NCBI GenBank assembly: GCA_020205615.1
Contig: CM035165.1
Span: 28,555,544-28,619,543, forward strand
DNA length: 64,000 nucleotides
From: Panax quinquefolius
Lineage: Eukaryota > Streptophyta > Magnoliopsida > Apiales > Araliaceae
Reading direction: 5' to 3'
The notes below the pieces were generated by a model that was given only the letters and a program-made list of their open reading frames with translations, had not been told where the DNA came from and did no database searches. Of this stretch, positions 22,031 to 34,200 are shown in pieces. Each line of letters opens with the position of its first letter. Positions within the stretch are counted from its first letter, which is position 1. The position numbers were made by a program, and so were the translations under genes.

Positions 22031-23794
22031 GAATTAAAATCTGAGGAACGACGAACGGTTAGCACTGGTTAGTTAATTATAAATTCGCAAAGTTTATAAT
22101 TTTACTAGATTTTGCTTTACCCATTCTTTTATCTCTCTTGCTTGCGCTTTCAACGTTTGAACTTGACTACGAGAAATTGGACTTTGACTTATTTATGGAG
22201 ACTCCATTGGGGAGAAACTTTCATTACATCCGTTGTTTAAAAAAATCTTAATGATTCAAAGTTGGCACTATCACATTACCATTAACCTTATTTCTATAGA
22301 GATATTTGCTTTTGATGTGATTTTAAGGTTAACTACTCATCGTGCCAAATTGATTGCTTTTGTAAAGGTTGTTAGTTTTCATATTCTAACAACTTTGTTA
22401 TTCAATTCGCCAATCAAACCATTGTAGTCAAACATTTTCAATCAAGCCATGAAGTCATTCGCTTATTACAGGATGTTAAATTTTCTTAGTCCATGCATGG
22501 ATTTGAATAAAGACACGCCGATTTGAATAATATTCTTGTTGTTATTGATTTTTCCCCAGTATTTTCTCGAAGAATTTCTTACTTACAAAGCTCGATATTA
22601 AATTTTGTATCGACTTTGAACCCCAGACAAAACTTCATTTCTAAAATCTTATATCGAATGGCTCTATTGAACTTCGTGAGTTAAAAAATTCAACTATAAA
22701 TTTGGTACCGAGCCTTTATCTTATGACTTCCTTTGTAGAATTCACCTAAGCCGACAGGACTCTCGTGGGGACGTCGTATTAAATGCGATAGTAAGCGATA
22801 GTCAATGTGACGCGAAGCTATCCAAGATTGGGATACGAAGTCACACCGAGAGCAACCTAAGTCAAGTGAATCGAAATCGTATTAACTTTTAAGCTTAGTT
22901 GGTTTATTATCGGAGATTCGTTGAAGGATATTCGAATCGCTATTCCATTATCGCGGTGACTAGTAGAGATACAAAATTCGAATGAAGCAAGGAATGTGGG
23001 AAGAGCTTGAAGAACTCAAGAGAGACTCATTTCGAGATATGTTTCGACCATGCCATCTCTGGAAAGTTTAACGTAAATGGACGGTCGAGAGTAGAAGGAT
23101 ATAAGTACGAAAGTGTATCACAAAGACTCATGAATATACAAATAATAGAGATGGAGATGAAAACTCAGGTACCCAATGATATACGAAAGTACGTGATGAT
23201 ATACGAGTATAATCGATTTTAATCGAAAGTTAAATGCTCAAGCTACACAATCGGAAGCCATGAATTGGAAGAAAGGAGGTGTAAGAAGTTGTTATTTTAA
23301 AAGCGTAGAATCGGTAGGTGAGGAAAGCTCAAACCTTCGATTTATTAATCCATTTGAAATTCTCGATCGTACATCGCTTGTGAATATTCGAATAGCCCGG
23401 CGGTGTGGGGCCCATAAATAGCGGAAAGATAGAGGAAACGACGAAGTTTTGGTGGTTATAAATAACGGCGAGTTAAGCTTCGATACCCGGAGGGTTAAAA
23501 TACAAGAATATTAAAGAATGACACCAGATCGTACAGGCGAGATTTGAATTATTGATCCTTACGTAAGAAGGCACTACCAATATTTTCACATGAGTTAATG
23601 CTCAATATTTTATTTTATTGATTCAATAATTGTCACCGGTTGATATTTATATTATTATTGTTTCAATAATTGTCACGCACAAAGATTTCCCATTATCGCA
23701 TATTATTTGAATAATATTATTCATTAATGGAAAGTTCGTCAACCTAATTGCTACCAAGAGTATGAGAGATCCTTATCGAAATGCCTGTCATTAT
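22031..23794 (+). other. Degraded internal region of the inner Ty3 element
   Basis: Where pol should be there is no frame longer than about 70 codons. Near 22490-22540 MDLNK-like words may echo the RT block containing LMNRVFK, but the rest is unrecognisable. The region is either extremely decayed or replaced. Confidence 0.4.
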
Positions 23795-25514
23795 AAATGT
23801 GACGACCGTATTATTATTTGTGATTCATTGAAATATTTATTTTATATGAATATAAACGATGGATTTATTTATGTGTATTAATGAAGGAATTATTGAGTGT
23901 GTTTTATCGTGATTTTACTCTGATTGGAGGTATTAAAAATTAAACTGTGGTTTTCAGATATATCATGGGGTTATAATTTTTAATCCGACCGCTTGATTGT
24001 GGTAATTTTGGGTATGTTATACATAATAAGTTGAGTAATGTCCACAAATTTTGAACCGTTAAAATATTTAATGATTTGTTGTGAATTTTAAGACATAGTA
24101 GTGTAAAGCCATCAAATTCAAGTCTGTCATTTACGCAAGCAACATTTTCCTATAAACAGAGGGCTGCTAGAATTGAAAATCACACCGTAAACAAAGTTTT
24201 CTTTCTCTTTATATTATTTATCGACGTATTTTGTGAGTATATTTAGATACGGATCTTTTAAAGATGAAATTTCTCACATCGATGTCCTTAAAAGTCAACG
24301 TCGATTTGGTAGGAGGATGACTTCAATGCATTAAATATTGGTGCATGTACTTTTATAAAAAATTTGAATATTTTTGGTCATTACCACGAGATTACTATTC
24401 ATGATACTTGGAATATATCATGAGTTACTATTCACGGCAGATCGGTACGTCTGAAGCCTTTATCTATTCCACGATACTTCGATATTTTATTTTATTGATT
24501 GATATTGCGTTGATATCCAGTATTCACGCATTATCAATATTTCAGATATTCAATAATTTGAATAAAATTAGAAAAGGGACTTTACCATCATTTGTAACAT
24601 TTACGGTCGTGATATTATGATTATTTTTGTGGGTATCTTTTGGATGAGACTAAATAAGTGCAAAGATGAGCAGTGTTGAGATGAACATATTGAGATTGAA
24701 ATAATGTATCAGATGAATATTTGAGATGAATATTGATTGATGAGGATAAAATAATGATATTAAATTCATAGATTATAGTAGATTTCATTCTCTAACATGA
24801 ATTATTATTTAAACTGAGTATTGATCAAAGCTTGTTTATGCACATTATTGTCAGTTTTTTCTGTTGTTGAGATAACGATAATTTGTTGTATATTATCTTA
24901 GTCATACTTACATTCTTTGAAATTGGGCTAGTTGAGCCACCCTTTTCCTCCATTTTTCTTCTCGAGGCGAGAATGTAGCGAGCTTCACAGTATGGAATGA
25001 AGGTCCTTGTTTAGTTAGTCCTCACCATTGTTATTGTAAAATAATGTATCGATAAATGGATGAGGATTTATTTGAGTATAAATATTGTCTAGAGTTTTAT
25101 TGTTGTGATAATAAGTTGAAGTTGTTTTCATGCATGCCATGTATTTGGCGGGCTTCGAGGAATGGGTTGGAATGGACCTATTTTGGGGCGCGTCACACCA
25201 ATGAGGACTTTTACCACCATCGGTCATAATCATACCAAGTCCATCTATGCACTACTATTACGCCACAGATGACTTTCAAAAAATATAAATATGAGGATAA
25301 TGACAATGATATAAGAATTCAATAAAAACAAGTTCAAGAATTAATTTGTCCAAGAACTAATAACGTCCAAATTGTCAACATGATACTGCTTTGTAGATTA
25401 AAATTCAAGAATGCTCAGAAGAATATTTCCATGAAAAGATACTGGAGGAAGCGCAAATATCAAGAATATTCCACTAATTTCATGGAGTATAGAAGTCTAA
25501 ACTTTAACCAACTG

Positions 25515-25960
25515 AGTATAATAAAGAATGGAATAACAACAGAAATCACCATGCATGCGGTACTTCGCATAGACATGTTATTCCAACAGAATAATAATAA
25601 CGGAACCAGGCCAGGCGAAATTCGCACCGACAGGATGTTCCAACAGAATAATAAAGAATGGAATAACAGAAATCACCATGTATGCGGTACTTCTCATAGA
25701 CAGGTTATTCCAACAGAATACTAATAAGGACGGAATCAGGTTCGGAGTAAAACGCATGCACATGAGGATATTCCAATGTAATAATAATAAAGCGGAACCG
25801 GTCACGTAAAACGCATGCAAGAACAAGATATTCCAAAAGAATAATAAAGATGGAATCAGGTCCGGCGTAAAACGCACAGACGGGATATTCCAACAGAATA
25901 ATAAAGACGGAATAATAGAAGAATGTCACCAAGTATAGGGTAGCTCGGCGGATCAAAAGT
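25515..25960. repeat. Minisatellite in the 3' LTR
   Basis: Six to seven imperfect copies of a 60-80 bp unit with the core ATATTCCAACAGAATAATAA, then GACGGAATCAGGTC and GTAAAACGCATGCA. The same array occurs in the other LTR at about 37850-38260. Confidence 0.8.
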
Positions 25961-27328
25961 TATTCAACAGAATATTAAGAAATGGAATAACAATGATTCT
26001 TCATGAATAAGAAAGAATAACACCCCTTACCGTAAAAAAAAATGAATATAAGAGTAGTTAAAATGTAAAACTTTTCTTCTTCTCTCTATAATTTTTCTCT
26101 CTAGAGTTTCTAATGAATTCTTAAGAAATAATGAAGGAATGAGCTTCTATTTATAGGAAGAATGGAATGAATAGTAATCAACCCATGAACCGGTCAGATT
26201 GATTTACTTTTAATCAGACGGTCCAGTTAGTTTACAATAAAATATAATATATTCTACTTTTTATATAAAACAACTTATTATAATATATATATATATATAT
26301 ATACATAAAATAAAAAAAATGACCCCACGTGTTCCCAGATTTCCCCCACCCCAAAATCATTAAGATTATATATTATATATTTATATATATATATAATAAT
26401 GTATATATATATAACATATCTATACATGACTTTTGAAAAATCTTCCACGTGAATCACTTTGAAAAACCTTCCCCTGACAAACCCATTTTCAATATATGGA
26501 CCCCACAGTGGGCCCCCACCTATTTTATATTAAATAATTTTCTATCAATTATTTAAAAAAATGGGTAAATGGAAATCAAAATAATAAGCAAAATTTACAA
26601 CAACTACTTCATAAAAAAAATAAAAAATAAAATTTTGTCAATATTTTTAACAACATTTATCATCATTACTATAATTCACAATATTAATTGACCAGGTCGT
26701 TCCCAGGAAAGAGGGGGCTTTCCAATAAGGATTTCTCCCTATCATGGCATGCAATTAGGTGACCAAACCTCTCCTCGATGTAACTTCTAGACATCGTTAA
26801 TATTGCAAATAATAATATTAATAACTTTGTCGTCTCAATTATTGATTTTAACAATATAATAAATATCGACAATAATTGAATCAAATAACGTGAGATACTA
26901 TGCAACAATTACTATAGCAATAATTGAACAAAACTGAATGACTTCTCACGTAAGCATCAATAATCAATACCGTGGTGCTTCTTATGCAACTAACGCCAGA
27001 CATCTTATTTACTTTTACTACCGAAAGTAGTTCAACAAAGATCAACGAGTAAAACTTAATAGTTATTTTCATAAAAATATTTTTTTTCATTTTCTCAATC
27101 AAACAATAATTACATTTGTAGGGTCCACCAATGATTCTTGTTGTATTACGAATATTCCCTCGCTAAAACGAATATTCCCCACCAATCGAATATAATATAA
27201 CAATTTGCATACTTTGCAGAATTTATAAATACTACCCACAACTATAACATTATATTAAATTTATTCCATAATATTCAAAATGATAATTATAGAAAATTCA
27301 TCTTTATTCAAAAAGTTGGGGTCTTACA

Positions 27329-27344
27329 ACCTCCCCTTCTTAAG
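27329..27344 (-). other. Polypurine tract of the minus-strand Ty3 element
   Basis: Read on the minus strand, CTTAAGAAGGGGAGGT directly precedes the 3' LTR start TGTAAGACCCC. This is the expected second-strand primer position. Confidence 0.85.
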
Positions 27345-28589
27345 AAATTTTGCCCTCGAAATTAGGGTACGTACCTGGTATATCAAAGAGGTAAGGATAC
27401 CTTGATTTCATTTCAGATTCTAACTCCCAAGTCATTTCCTCAACATCTTGGTTTCTCCACAAAACTTTGACTTGAGGTATAACCTTGGAGCGTAGAATAT
27501 GTTCCTTCTTATCCAAGATTTGAACAGGAACCTCTTTATACGTCAAATCTTCCTTTATTTCATCCGGTTCTAACTCAATAATGTGGTTCGGGTCTTCCAT
27601 ATATTTACGTAACATAGATATGTGAAAAATGTTATGAACAAGAGACATACTTGGCGGTAAAAATAGTCTATAGGCCACAGTTCCTACTCGATCAAGGATT
27701 AAAATGGGTAGATGAATCGAGGATTGAGCTTTCCTCTCTTTCCAAATCTCAGTAACTCCTTTCCATGGAGCAACACGTAGCAAAGACATGATCTCTATAT
27801 CGAATTTCACGTCCTTTCGATGAAGATCAAGATAACTCTTTTATCGATCTTGTGAGGTTTTTATATCGTTGTCGGATCGTTTGAATCTTTTAAAGTAGTC
27901 ATACGTATCAACTCCGATCCCAACAACGTTGCTTCACCCACCTCATCCCAAATCTACCGGAGAACGACACTTTCTTCCATACAATGCGCTTGAATGGAGC
28001 CATTCCAATACTTGCTTGATAAGCTGTTGTTGTAGGAAAACTCCACCAATGGTAAGAACTTGTCCCAACTTCCTTGAAGTCAAGGACACGAGTCTTAATA
28101 GATCTTCAAGAGTTTGAATAAATCTCTCCATCGCCCGTCCGCCTAAGGATGATATGCCAAGCTAAATCGTAAATCCGTGCCCATAGCTTTTTGCAAACTA
28201 ACCCAAAATCTTGAAGTGAATCTTGGGTCTCGATCAGAAACTATGGATACTAGAATACCATGAAATCTTACAACCTCGTTTATGTATATACGAGCAAGAC
28301 GTTCAAGTGTATAAGTTTCTCACATTGGTAAAAAATGAGCAGACTTGGTCAATCTATCAACAATGACCCAAATCGCATTTATGCCTTGAGAAACTTTGGG
28401 AAGACCGGTAACGAAATCCATGGTAATGTGCTCCCACTTCCATTCTGGAATTTCAAGTGGTTGCAATGGACCTTTTGGTACTTGATGCTCCGCCTTGACT
28501 CGTTGACACGTTAGACACCTTGAGATAAACAACATTATCTCTCTCTTCATATTGCTCCACCAAAATGTATGAAAAATATCATGATACAT
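27345..28589 (-). pseudogene. Ty3 integrase with Del/Tekay-type C-terminus (outer element)
   Basis: 28589-28320 encodes the zinc-binding end (CLTCQRVKAEH) and the start of the catalytic core (HITMDFVTGLPKV, with the first catalytic Asp). 27810-27340 encodes the C-terminal part (NIFHISMLRKYMEDPNHI, then DLTYKEVPVQILDKKEH and WRNQDVEEMTWELESEM), a signature of Del/Tekay chromoviruses with a rudimentary chromodomain. The part between, which should hold the second Asp and the Glu, is broken by frameshifts. Integrase would insert the cDNA; this copy is inactive. Confidence 0.8.
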
Positions 28590-28718
28590 TTTGGTACTCC
28601 CAAGATGGATTGCAAACGGTGTGTGCCTCCATCATGATTTTATACTTTAAATCAGGGTCGTTAGGAACACAAAGTCTAGAGTTGACTCGAAGTATTCCTT
28701 CTTCATCGATTTTTGCTT

Positions 28719-30321
28719 TCAGATCGCACCTTTTGCACTTTCTTCTTCATACGACGCCCGGATCAGGATCGTAGCGGCGACTTTAATTTTATCAATTAAA
28801 GTCGGTTCTACTCGTATATTTGCCATCATCACGTGGGTCCTTGGAGTCTTTATCTCTATCTCCATCCTTTGCAAGTCATACAAAATGGGCCTTTGCGTTG
28901 ACAATATTACACTCGTACCCGCATATGATCTTCTACTCAATGCGTCAGCTACCACGTTCGCTTTTCCAGGATGGTATTGGATGGTATGATCATAATCTTT
29001 CAATAGTTCAAGCCAACGTCGTTGTCGCATGTTAAGTTTCTTTTGAGTGAAAAAATATTTGAGGCTTTTATGATCGTAAAGATCTCCACTTTCTCCCCAT
29101 ACAAGTAATGCCTCCAAATCTTTAGTGCGAAGACAACAGCTGTTAACTCTAGATCATGAGTAGGATTATTCCTCTCATATTCTTTGAGTTGTCATAAGGC
29201 ATAGGCTATGACTTTCCCATGTTGCATGAGAACACATCCTAACCCTTTACCCGAAGCATCACTGTAGATGACAAATCCCTCCGAACCAGATGGTATTGTC
29301 GGAATAGGTGCTGAAATGAGTCTCCTCTTGAGTTCTTGAAAACTCTTCTCACATTCCTCGCTCCAACCGAACTTTGTATCTTTCCAAGTCAGCTGATTTA
29401 GTGGAGTAGCGATTCGAGAAAACCCTTCTACGAATCTCCGATAATAACCAGCTAAGCCGAGAAAGCTACGTACTTCGGTCACTGATTTAGGTTGCTCCCA
29501 GCTTTGAATAACTTCAATCTTTGTTGGGTCAACAGATATTCCATGACTTGATACCACGTGCCCAAGGAATGCTACTTCCTCAAGCCAGAACTCGTATTTC
29601 TTCAACTTGGCATAAAGCTTGTATTCACGAAGCTTTTGGAGTATCAGCCTCAAGTGTTGCTCATGATCTTCATGGCTTTTGGAATAAATAAGGATGTCAT
29701 CAATAAAAACGACCACAAAGTGATCCAAATATTCCTTGAATACTCGGTTCATCATATCCGTGAAGGCAGCAGGAGCATTAGTCAATCCAAAGGACATGAC
29801 TAGGAATTCATAATGCCCGTACCGAGTTTTGAAAGCCGTCTTTGGAATGTCATCGGTTCTAATCTTCAATTGGTGATATCCTAACGAAGATCAATCTTTG
29901 AAAAGAATTTGGCTCCTTGCTGTTGGTCAAACGGTCATCAATACGTGGCGATGAAATTTTATTTTTATGGTGACATGATTCAACTCCCGATAATCAATAC
30001 AAAGTCGCATACTCCCATCTTTCTTTTTCACGAATAGAGCGAGAGCACCCCAAGGAGAAGTCTTAGGGCCGAATGAAACCGATGTCTAACAATTCTCGTA
30101 GTTGGGTCTTTAACTCACGAAGTTCAATAGAGCCATTCGATATGGGGCTTTGGAAATAGGTTTTGTACCGAGTTCAAGGTCGATAAAAATTCAATTTCAC
30201 GCCACGGGGTAGGCGGGAAGTTCTTCAGGGAATACGTCGGAAATTCATTAACAATAGGAATATCATTCAAAACTGGCGTATTTTTGTTTAGATCCGTGAC
30301 ATGAGCTAAGAAGCTCGACAT
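28719..30321 (-). pseudogene. Ty3 reverse transcriptase and RNase H (outer element)
   Basis: 30321-30124 encodes the linker into RT (VLNDIPIVNEFPTYS, then WREIEF). 29869-29192 is a long open RT stretch with [24 protein letters not shown], the catalytic [13 protein letters not shown] and [11 protein letters not shown], leading into RNase H with [10 protein letters not shown]. 29117-28719 continues RNase H ([18 protein letters not shown], then [13 protein letters not shown]). Frameshifts separate the three stretches, and about 250 bp between 30123 and 29870 is out of frame. The YxDD-type motif (FIDD) is intact. Confidence 0.88.
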
Positions 30322-30629
30322 CCGTTTTTCAATAAACGAATAGCTTTATGGATTGAGATGACGTTGATTGATTTTAATGGTTTGGTTGCTTGAATTCGCA
30401 TAATAGGTTGGTTTGGAATATGAAAGCTAACAACCTTACGAAAATAATCAATTTTTGTATGATGTGTAGTTAACCAATCAATCCCAGAATCACATCAAAT
30501 GCAAGTATTTTCAAAGAAATAAGATCGGTGAAGTAGCGTCAAGTGCCGATTTGAACTAAACAAGACTTATAAGCAAGTGGATGTAAAGAAGGTTTCTCCC
30601 AACCTGAGTTTCAACAGATAAGTCAAAGT

Positions 30630-31275
30630 CTAATTTCTCCGAGTCAAATTTAATCGTTGGCAAGTAGTAGGAGAAATAAAAGAATGGGTAGAACCGGTAT
30701 TAAATAAAGTATAGACTTTGCTAGAGTTTATGATAAGCTTACCCGTGATGACCTCGTTCGGGTTCCTTACTTTCTGGGAGGTCACAACAAATTCTCTCCT
30801 TACACCACCGGCTTTGACTTTTACGGGACTGACCTTTGGTGCCTCCATCCCTAGTGAACTTGTCTTGGTGAACGATAAAATCGGGCTAGGTGACCTTCTC
30901 TTCCACAATTATAACACGCTTTGGATGGAATCGCGCATTTTGACCGATATGTCCCTCCCTTCGCATTTGAAGCATATGATAGGTGGTCGTTCTCCTTCCT
31001 TAACAACGGTCTTGGTCGACGCGTCTTTCCATCATTGTTGAATCTCCTCTTCTTAAAATGTCCATTCTTATTGTTTTGGCCTCGATTACCGTGGAAGTGG
31101 TTACCATTTCTCGCATGTTGATTCCTCCACGCTTGTTGTCACCGCTTCACGATGGTACCGCTCTCACCGGTATTATCATTTTTAAACCGCTCTCTTTTGG
31201 TTGCGTTGACTCGTTATCGCGCTTCCACCAACTGAGCCCTATTTACAACATCGAATACAAAACAGCTTTATGAGA
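30630..31275 (-). pseudogene. gag 3' part, zinc knuckle and protease (outer element)
   Basis: On the minus strand from 31275 the sequence resumes gag exactly where the 4.6 kb insertion interrupted it (SHKAVLYSML). It then gives a frameshifted knuckle (ICFKCEGRDISVK) and the retropepsin-like domain in 30908-30630 (NEVITGKLIIN, then YTLFNTGSTHSFIS). The protease active-site triad is NTG instead of D-T/S-G, so the catalytic Asp codon has become Asn. Confidence 0.75.
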
Positions 31276-31280
31276 AATAA

Positions 31281-34200
31281 TTATGTAAAATCCTAGAAAT
31301 AATGTAATGACATTACTTCTTATTGTGATAAAACTATTATTTATTTAATAGTTTATTAATAAAATCCATTATTTAAGATTACATGGAATGTAATATTCTT
31401 AGAGAAAATTATTATAATTTTAAAATAGGGAGCCCTATGATTGTGCTAGGTATACTTGCAAATTTTTTTTTTGTCATTACATGTTCTTATTGCTTGCAAG
31501 ATAAAACTATTATTTATTTAATAGCACTCATATAATATTTTATTAATAATCTTTATTTATGAAGGCTAAAGAAATAATGTACATTTAACGATTACATTAT
31601 TTAAGATTACATGGAATAGTCATTTCAATGATATACGGAGTTCTCGGCGTTCGCTCATTGGAGTTAACTATAACGGGCCGAGTTGCTGGAAGGAGAAAAT
31701 AATAAAGATGAAAAAGTCCATGTGTTTTAATTTAACAAGAGTCCATATTAAAATAGGGAGCCCTATTAGATTGTGCTAGGTATACTTGCAAATATGTGGC
31801 ATAGCCTTTTTAGAATTTGGACTCATACTTTACCTAAAAGACCATGTTCATAAATTGGGCCAACCCAAGCATATGCTTGCAAGCCTTTTATTATTTTGTC
31901 CTAATTACACTCTTTTCTCGTAATTATTTAATCGATTTGACTTTTCTATAAAGGGCTAGTACTTATCTAAAATATGTGAATTATATTTTGTTAGCCCAAC
32001 AAATTAAAAAGAATCAACTCAGCCCAATCTCCTTGCCAGCCTTCCTTAAGCTTCATGTAACAGCCCAAATAGGAAGGTAGTTAACTGAGATAGTTACATT
32101 AGGCAGTTGATTAGCAGCTTATACAGATTCTACGTTAATTCTTGGTTAGCTTGATTAGTTTAGCTAGCAGACAACCAACAGACAAAGAAAACATTAGATA
32201 AGGCTTAGCAAGTGAGTAGAGTTTGCTGCTAGGGTGGCTGTGAAGGGACTGCACAAGCTAGATTAGGAATAATGACTGTGTAGGGGCCAACTAGGAGGTG
32301 ATGCAATTAACAGTAAAAGAGGCTAAGTTTGACTATATAACTATATGTTCTACTCCTCAACTGACTGCCCAATTTGCTAGCATAGTAAGAAAGAAAAAAA
32401 GAGTCAACTGATATTAGCAGAGTTCGGCTAGAGGGGGAAAAGGAATTGAGCAGCTCAACCTATTTGTCACCTTCAAATTAACAAGGTAAGCTAATTCAGG
32501 CCCCCAATCCTTTTTCCAGTCGTTCATGTTCCTTTAAGTGTTAGCAATTAGACTGTTAGTGGCTAAGTAGCATAAATAACTGTTTTAATTGCTATGTGAA
32601 CTGCTGTGAGTAGGACTGCTAAGATTGGTCTTATGATTGGTATTTTTTAAGCCATGCGGCTGGGGGCAATGGGCTAGAAATTATGTATTAAGTGCAAGTA
32701 TATAAACTGCCCTCTATGTGTTTGATAAATTGCCAAGCTAAGGACTGACTTTGTAACTTTGAATATTAACTATGATTTAGAGTCCAAGCTAATACCAAAT
32801 TTCTTATATGAGTATACTCTATGCTTGACCTTAACATGTCTCAAAATAACTGACAATCTAAGATAGCTAAACACTTGGACAAAGTAGGTAATAATGAACT
32901 AAACTAGTAAGCTCCCCTATGACTGATATTAGAAGCTTTTCTTAAGATATTTATGAATTGCTTCTAGTATAATTACTATGTAAATAACCAATTTATGTTT
33001 ACTTGTTGCTTAATCATGTCATTTTGATAACTAAAATTGTCAAATCATGCTTTCTTGTATTAATGTGAAGCCTATGAAAGACTGTTTTTAACTAAAGTAG
33101 AAAACATTGTATGTAGGCTCTTTAAACCATTAATATATATTATATAGCATATACATGATGTGGAAACCTTTGGGTGGTAAACTTCATGGCTGTTGTGGTG
33201 ATTTAATGTCAAAACCTTGCCTAAAAAGTTTGGAATAGGTATGAGGGACTATTCTGTCTTAAATCCAATACTGTGTTATGGCAATGCTACTATATGGGCT
33301 GTTATTAGGAATTTTATTATGATAATCATGCCTTGCCTCTAATATATTCATTATAGGCAGTCCTTATTTCCATATGCCTAATCATATTACCTTAGTACCT
33401 AAAGGCTTTTCAAATCATGTTATCTTGTACCAAAAAGGGACTGTTTTGGCCTAAAACATGAAAACCTTACTATGAGGTGTTTTAAACCATGAACATGTAA
33501 TATGTAAGAGGTCCATGCTTTAGAGATACAAAGATCTCATTCCTTGGTACTGTTTTGATGCAAGGGTATTAAACCATGTCTATAATGCTCTATATAGACT
33601 GTTATAATGATATAGTATTAAATCTTGCCTATTTTCTGTTATAGACTCAAAGACTGCTATATGGATGATATGCTGCTATTTTAACTGACTGTTAACATGA
33701 TAGGTGTTGAGTAGTTATATTAAATTGACTGTTATGCTATGGCTATGATAGTATGGACTGAACTTAGGCACAAGGAGATAAGTTGGGCTGAGGAGTAATA
33801 AGGATGACAAAATTGGCTTTCTTACACAAGCAAATGTCTATGACATATGTAATTTGAAACTGTGCACACCACATGCTTGACGTAAGTCCCAAGTGGACTG
33901 CCTTAAGTAAAAGTCAAGTATTAGACACAAACAAGGTTGGAAATTATTCATGTATTACCTATACTTATAATTTAAAAGTTGAGCCTATTAGGAGGAGATG
34001 GAATTCAGACTTATGTCAAAATGAAGAATTAAGAAAGTTAGTCACACTGATTTGAGTCAGTCTATGGGGACTGCCACGATTGTGTTGCAAGTCTAAAGGT
34101 ACTTTTAGGTATTAATATATCTAAAATTCAAGTATAACTAAGTTTTTGGCTTAAAGACTAAGACTTGAAAGAAAAAGAATCTGAGGAAGGGTGGCTGCTA

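Larger units (their letters stand above)
20240..25196 (+). mobile_element. Inverted, degraded Ty3 relative nested in the 3' LTR
   Basis: Plus-strand element about 4.96 kb long. A short 5' LTR (about 20240-20718, ending ATTTCAGGGGCGTCA) and a longer 3' LTR (about 23795-25196, starting TGTGACGACCG, ending TTTGGGGCGCGTCACA) share AAACGATG, TTGTTGTATTATCTTAG and AATGGACCTATTT. Its LTR is homologous to that of the host element in opposite orientation: the reverse complement of 24890-24960 carries GGGTG, CTCAACTAGCCCA and GACTAAGATAATA. The 5' LTR has lost about 900 bp. No clear target duplication was found, and about 90 bp of host LTR seem to be missing at the site. Confidence 0.7.
19557..27328 (-). 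mobile_element. 3' LTR of the minus-strand Ty3 element, interrupted
   Basis: The left part (19557 to about 20239) and right part (about 25197-27328) align co-linearly with the 5' LTR at 36790-39677, for instance GACTAAGATAATGCGAGAAT and TTGGGGTCTTACA. Without the inserted element it measures about 2.8 kb, close to the 2.89 kb 5' copy. The copies differ at many positions, including multi-base replacements. Confidence 0.85.

Noticed and set aside
22233..23222. Small plus-strand open stretches inside the inner Ty3 element
   Set aside because: No retroviral or host similarity and no conserved order; taken as decay products.
25515..25960. CRISPR-like regular repeats
   Set aside because: Units are degenerate without distinct spacers, lie in an LTR, and the DNA is from a plant nucleus.
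28820..31273. Plus-strand open stretches across the Ty3 pol region
   Set aside because: They are shadows of the minus-strand RT, protease and gag frames.
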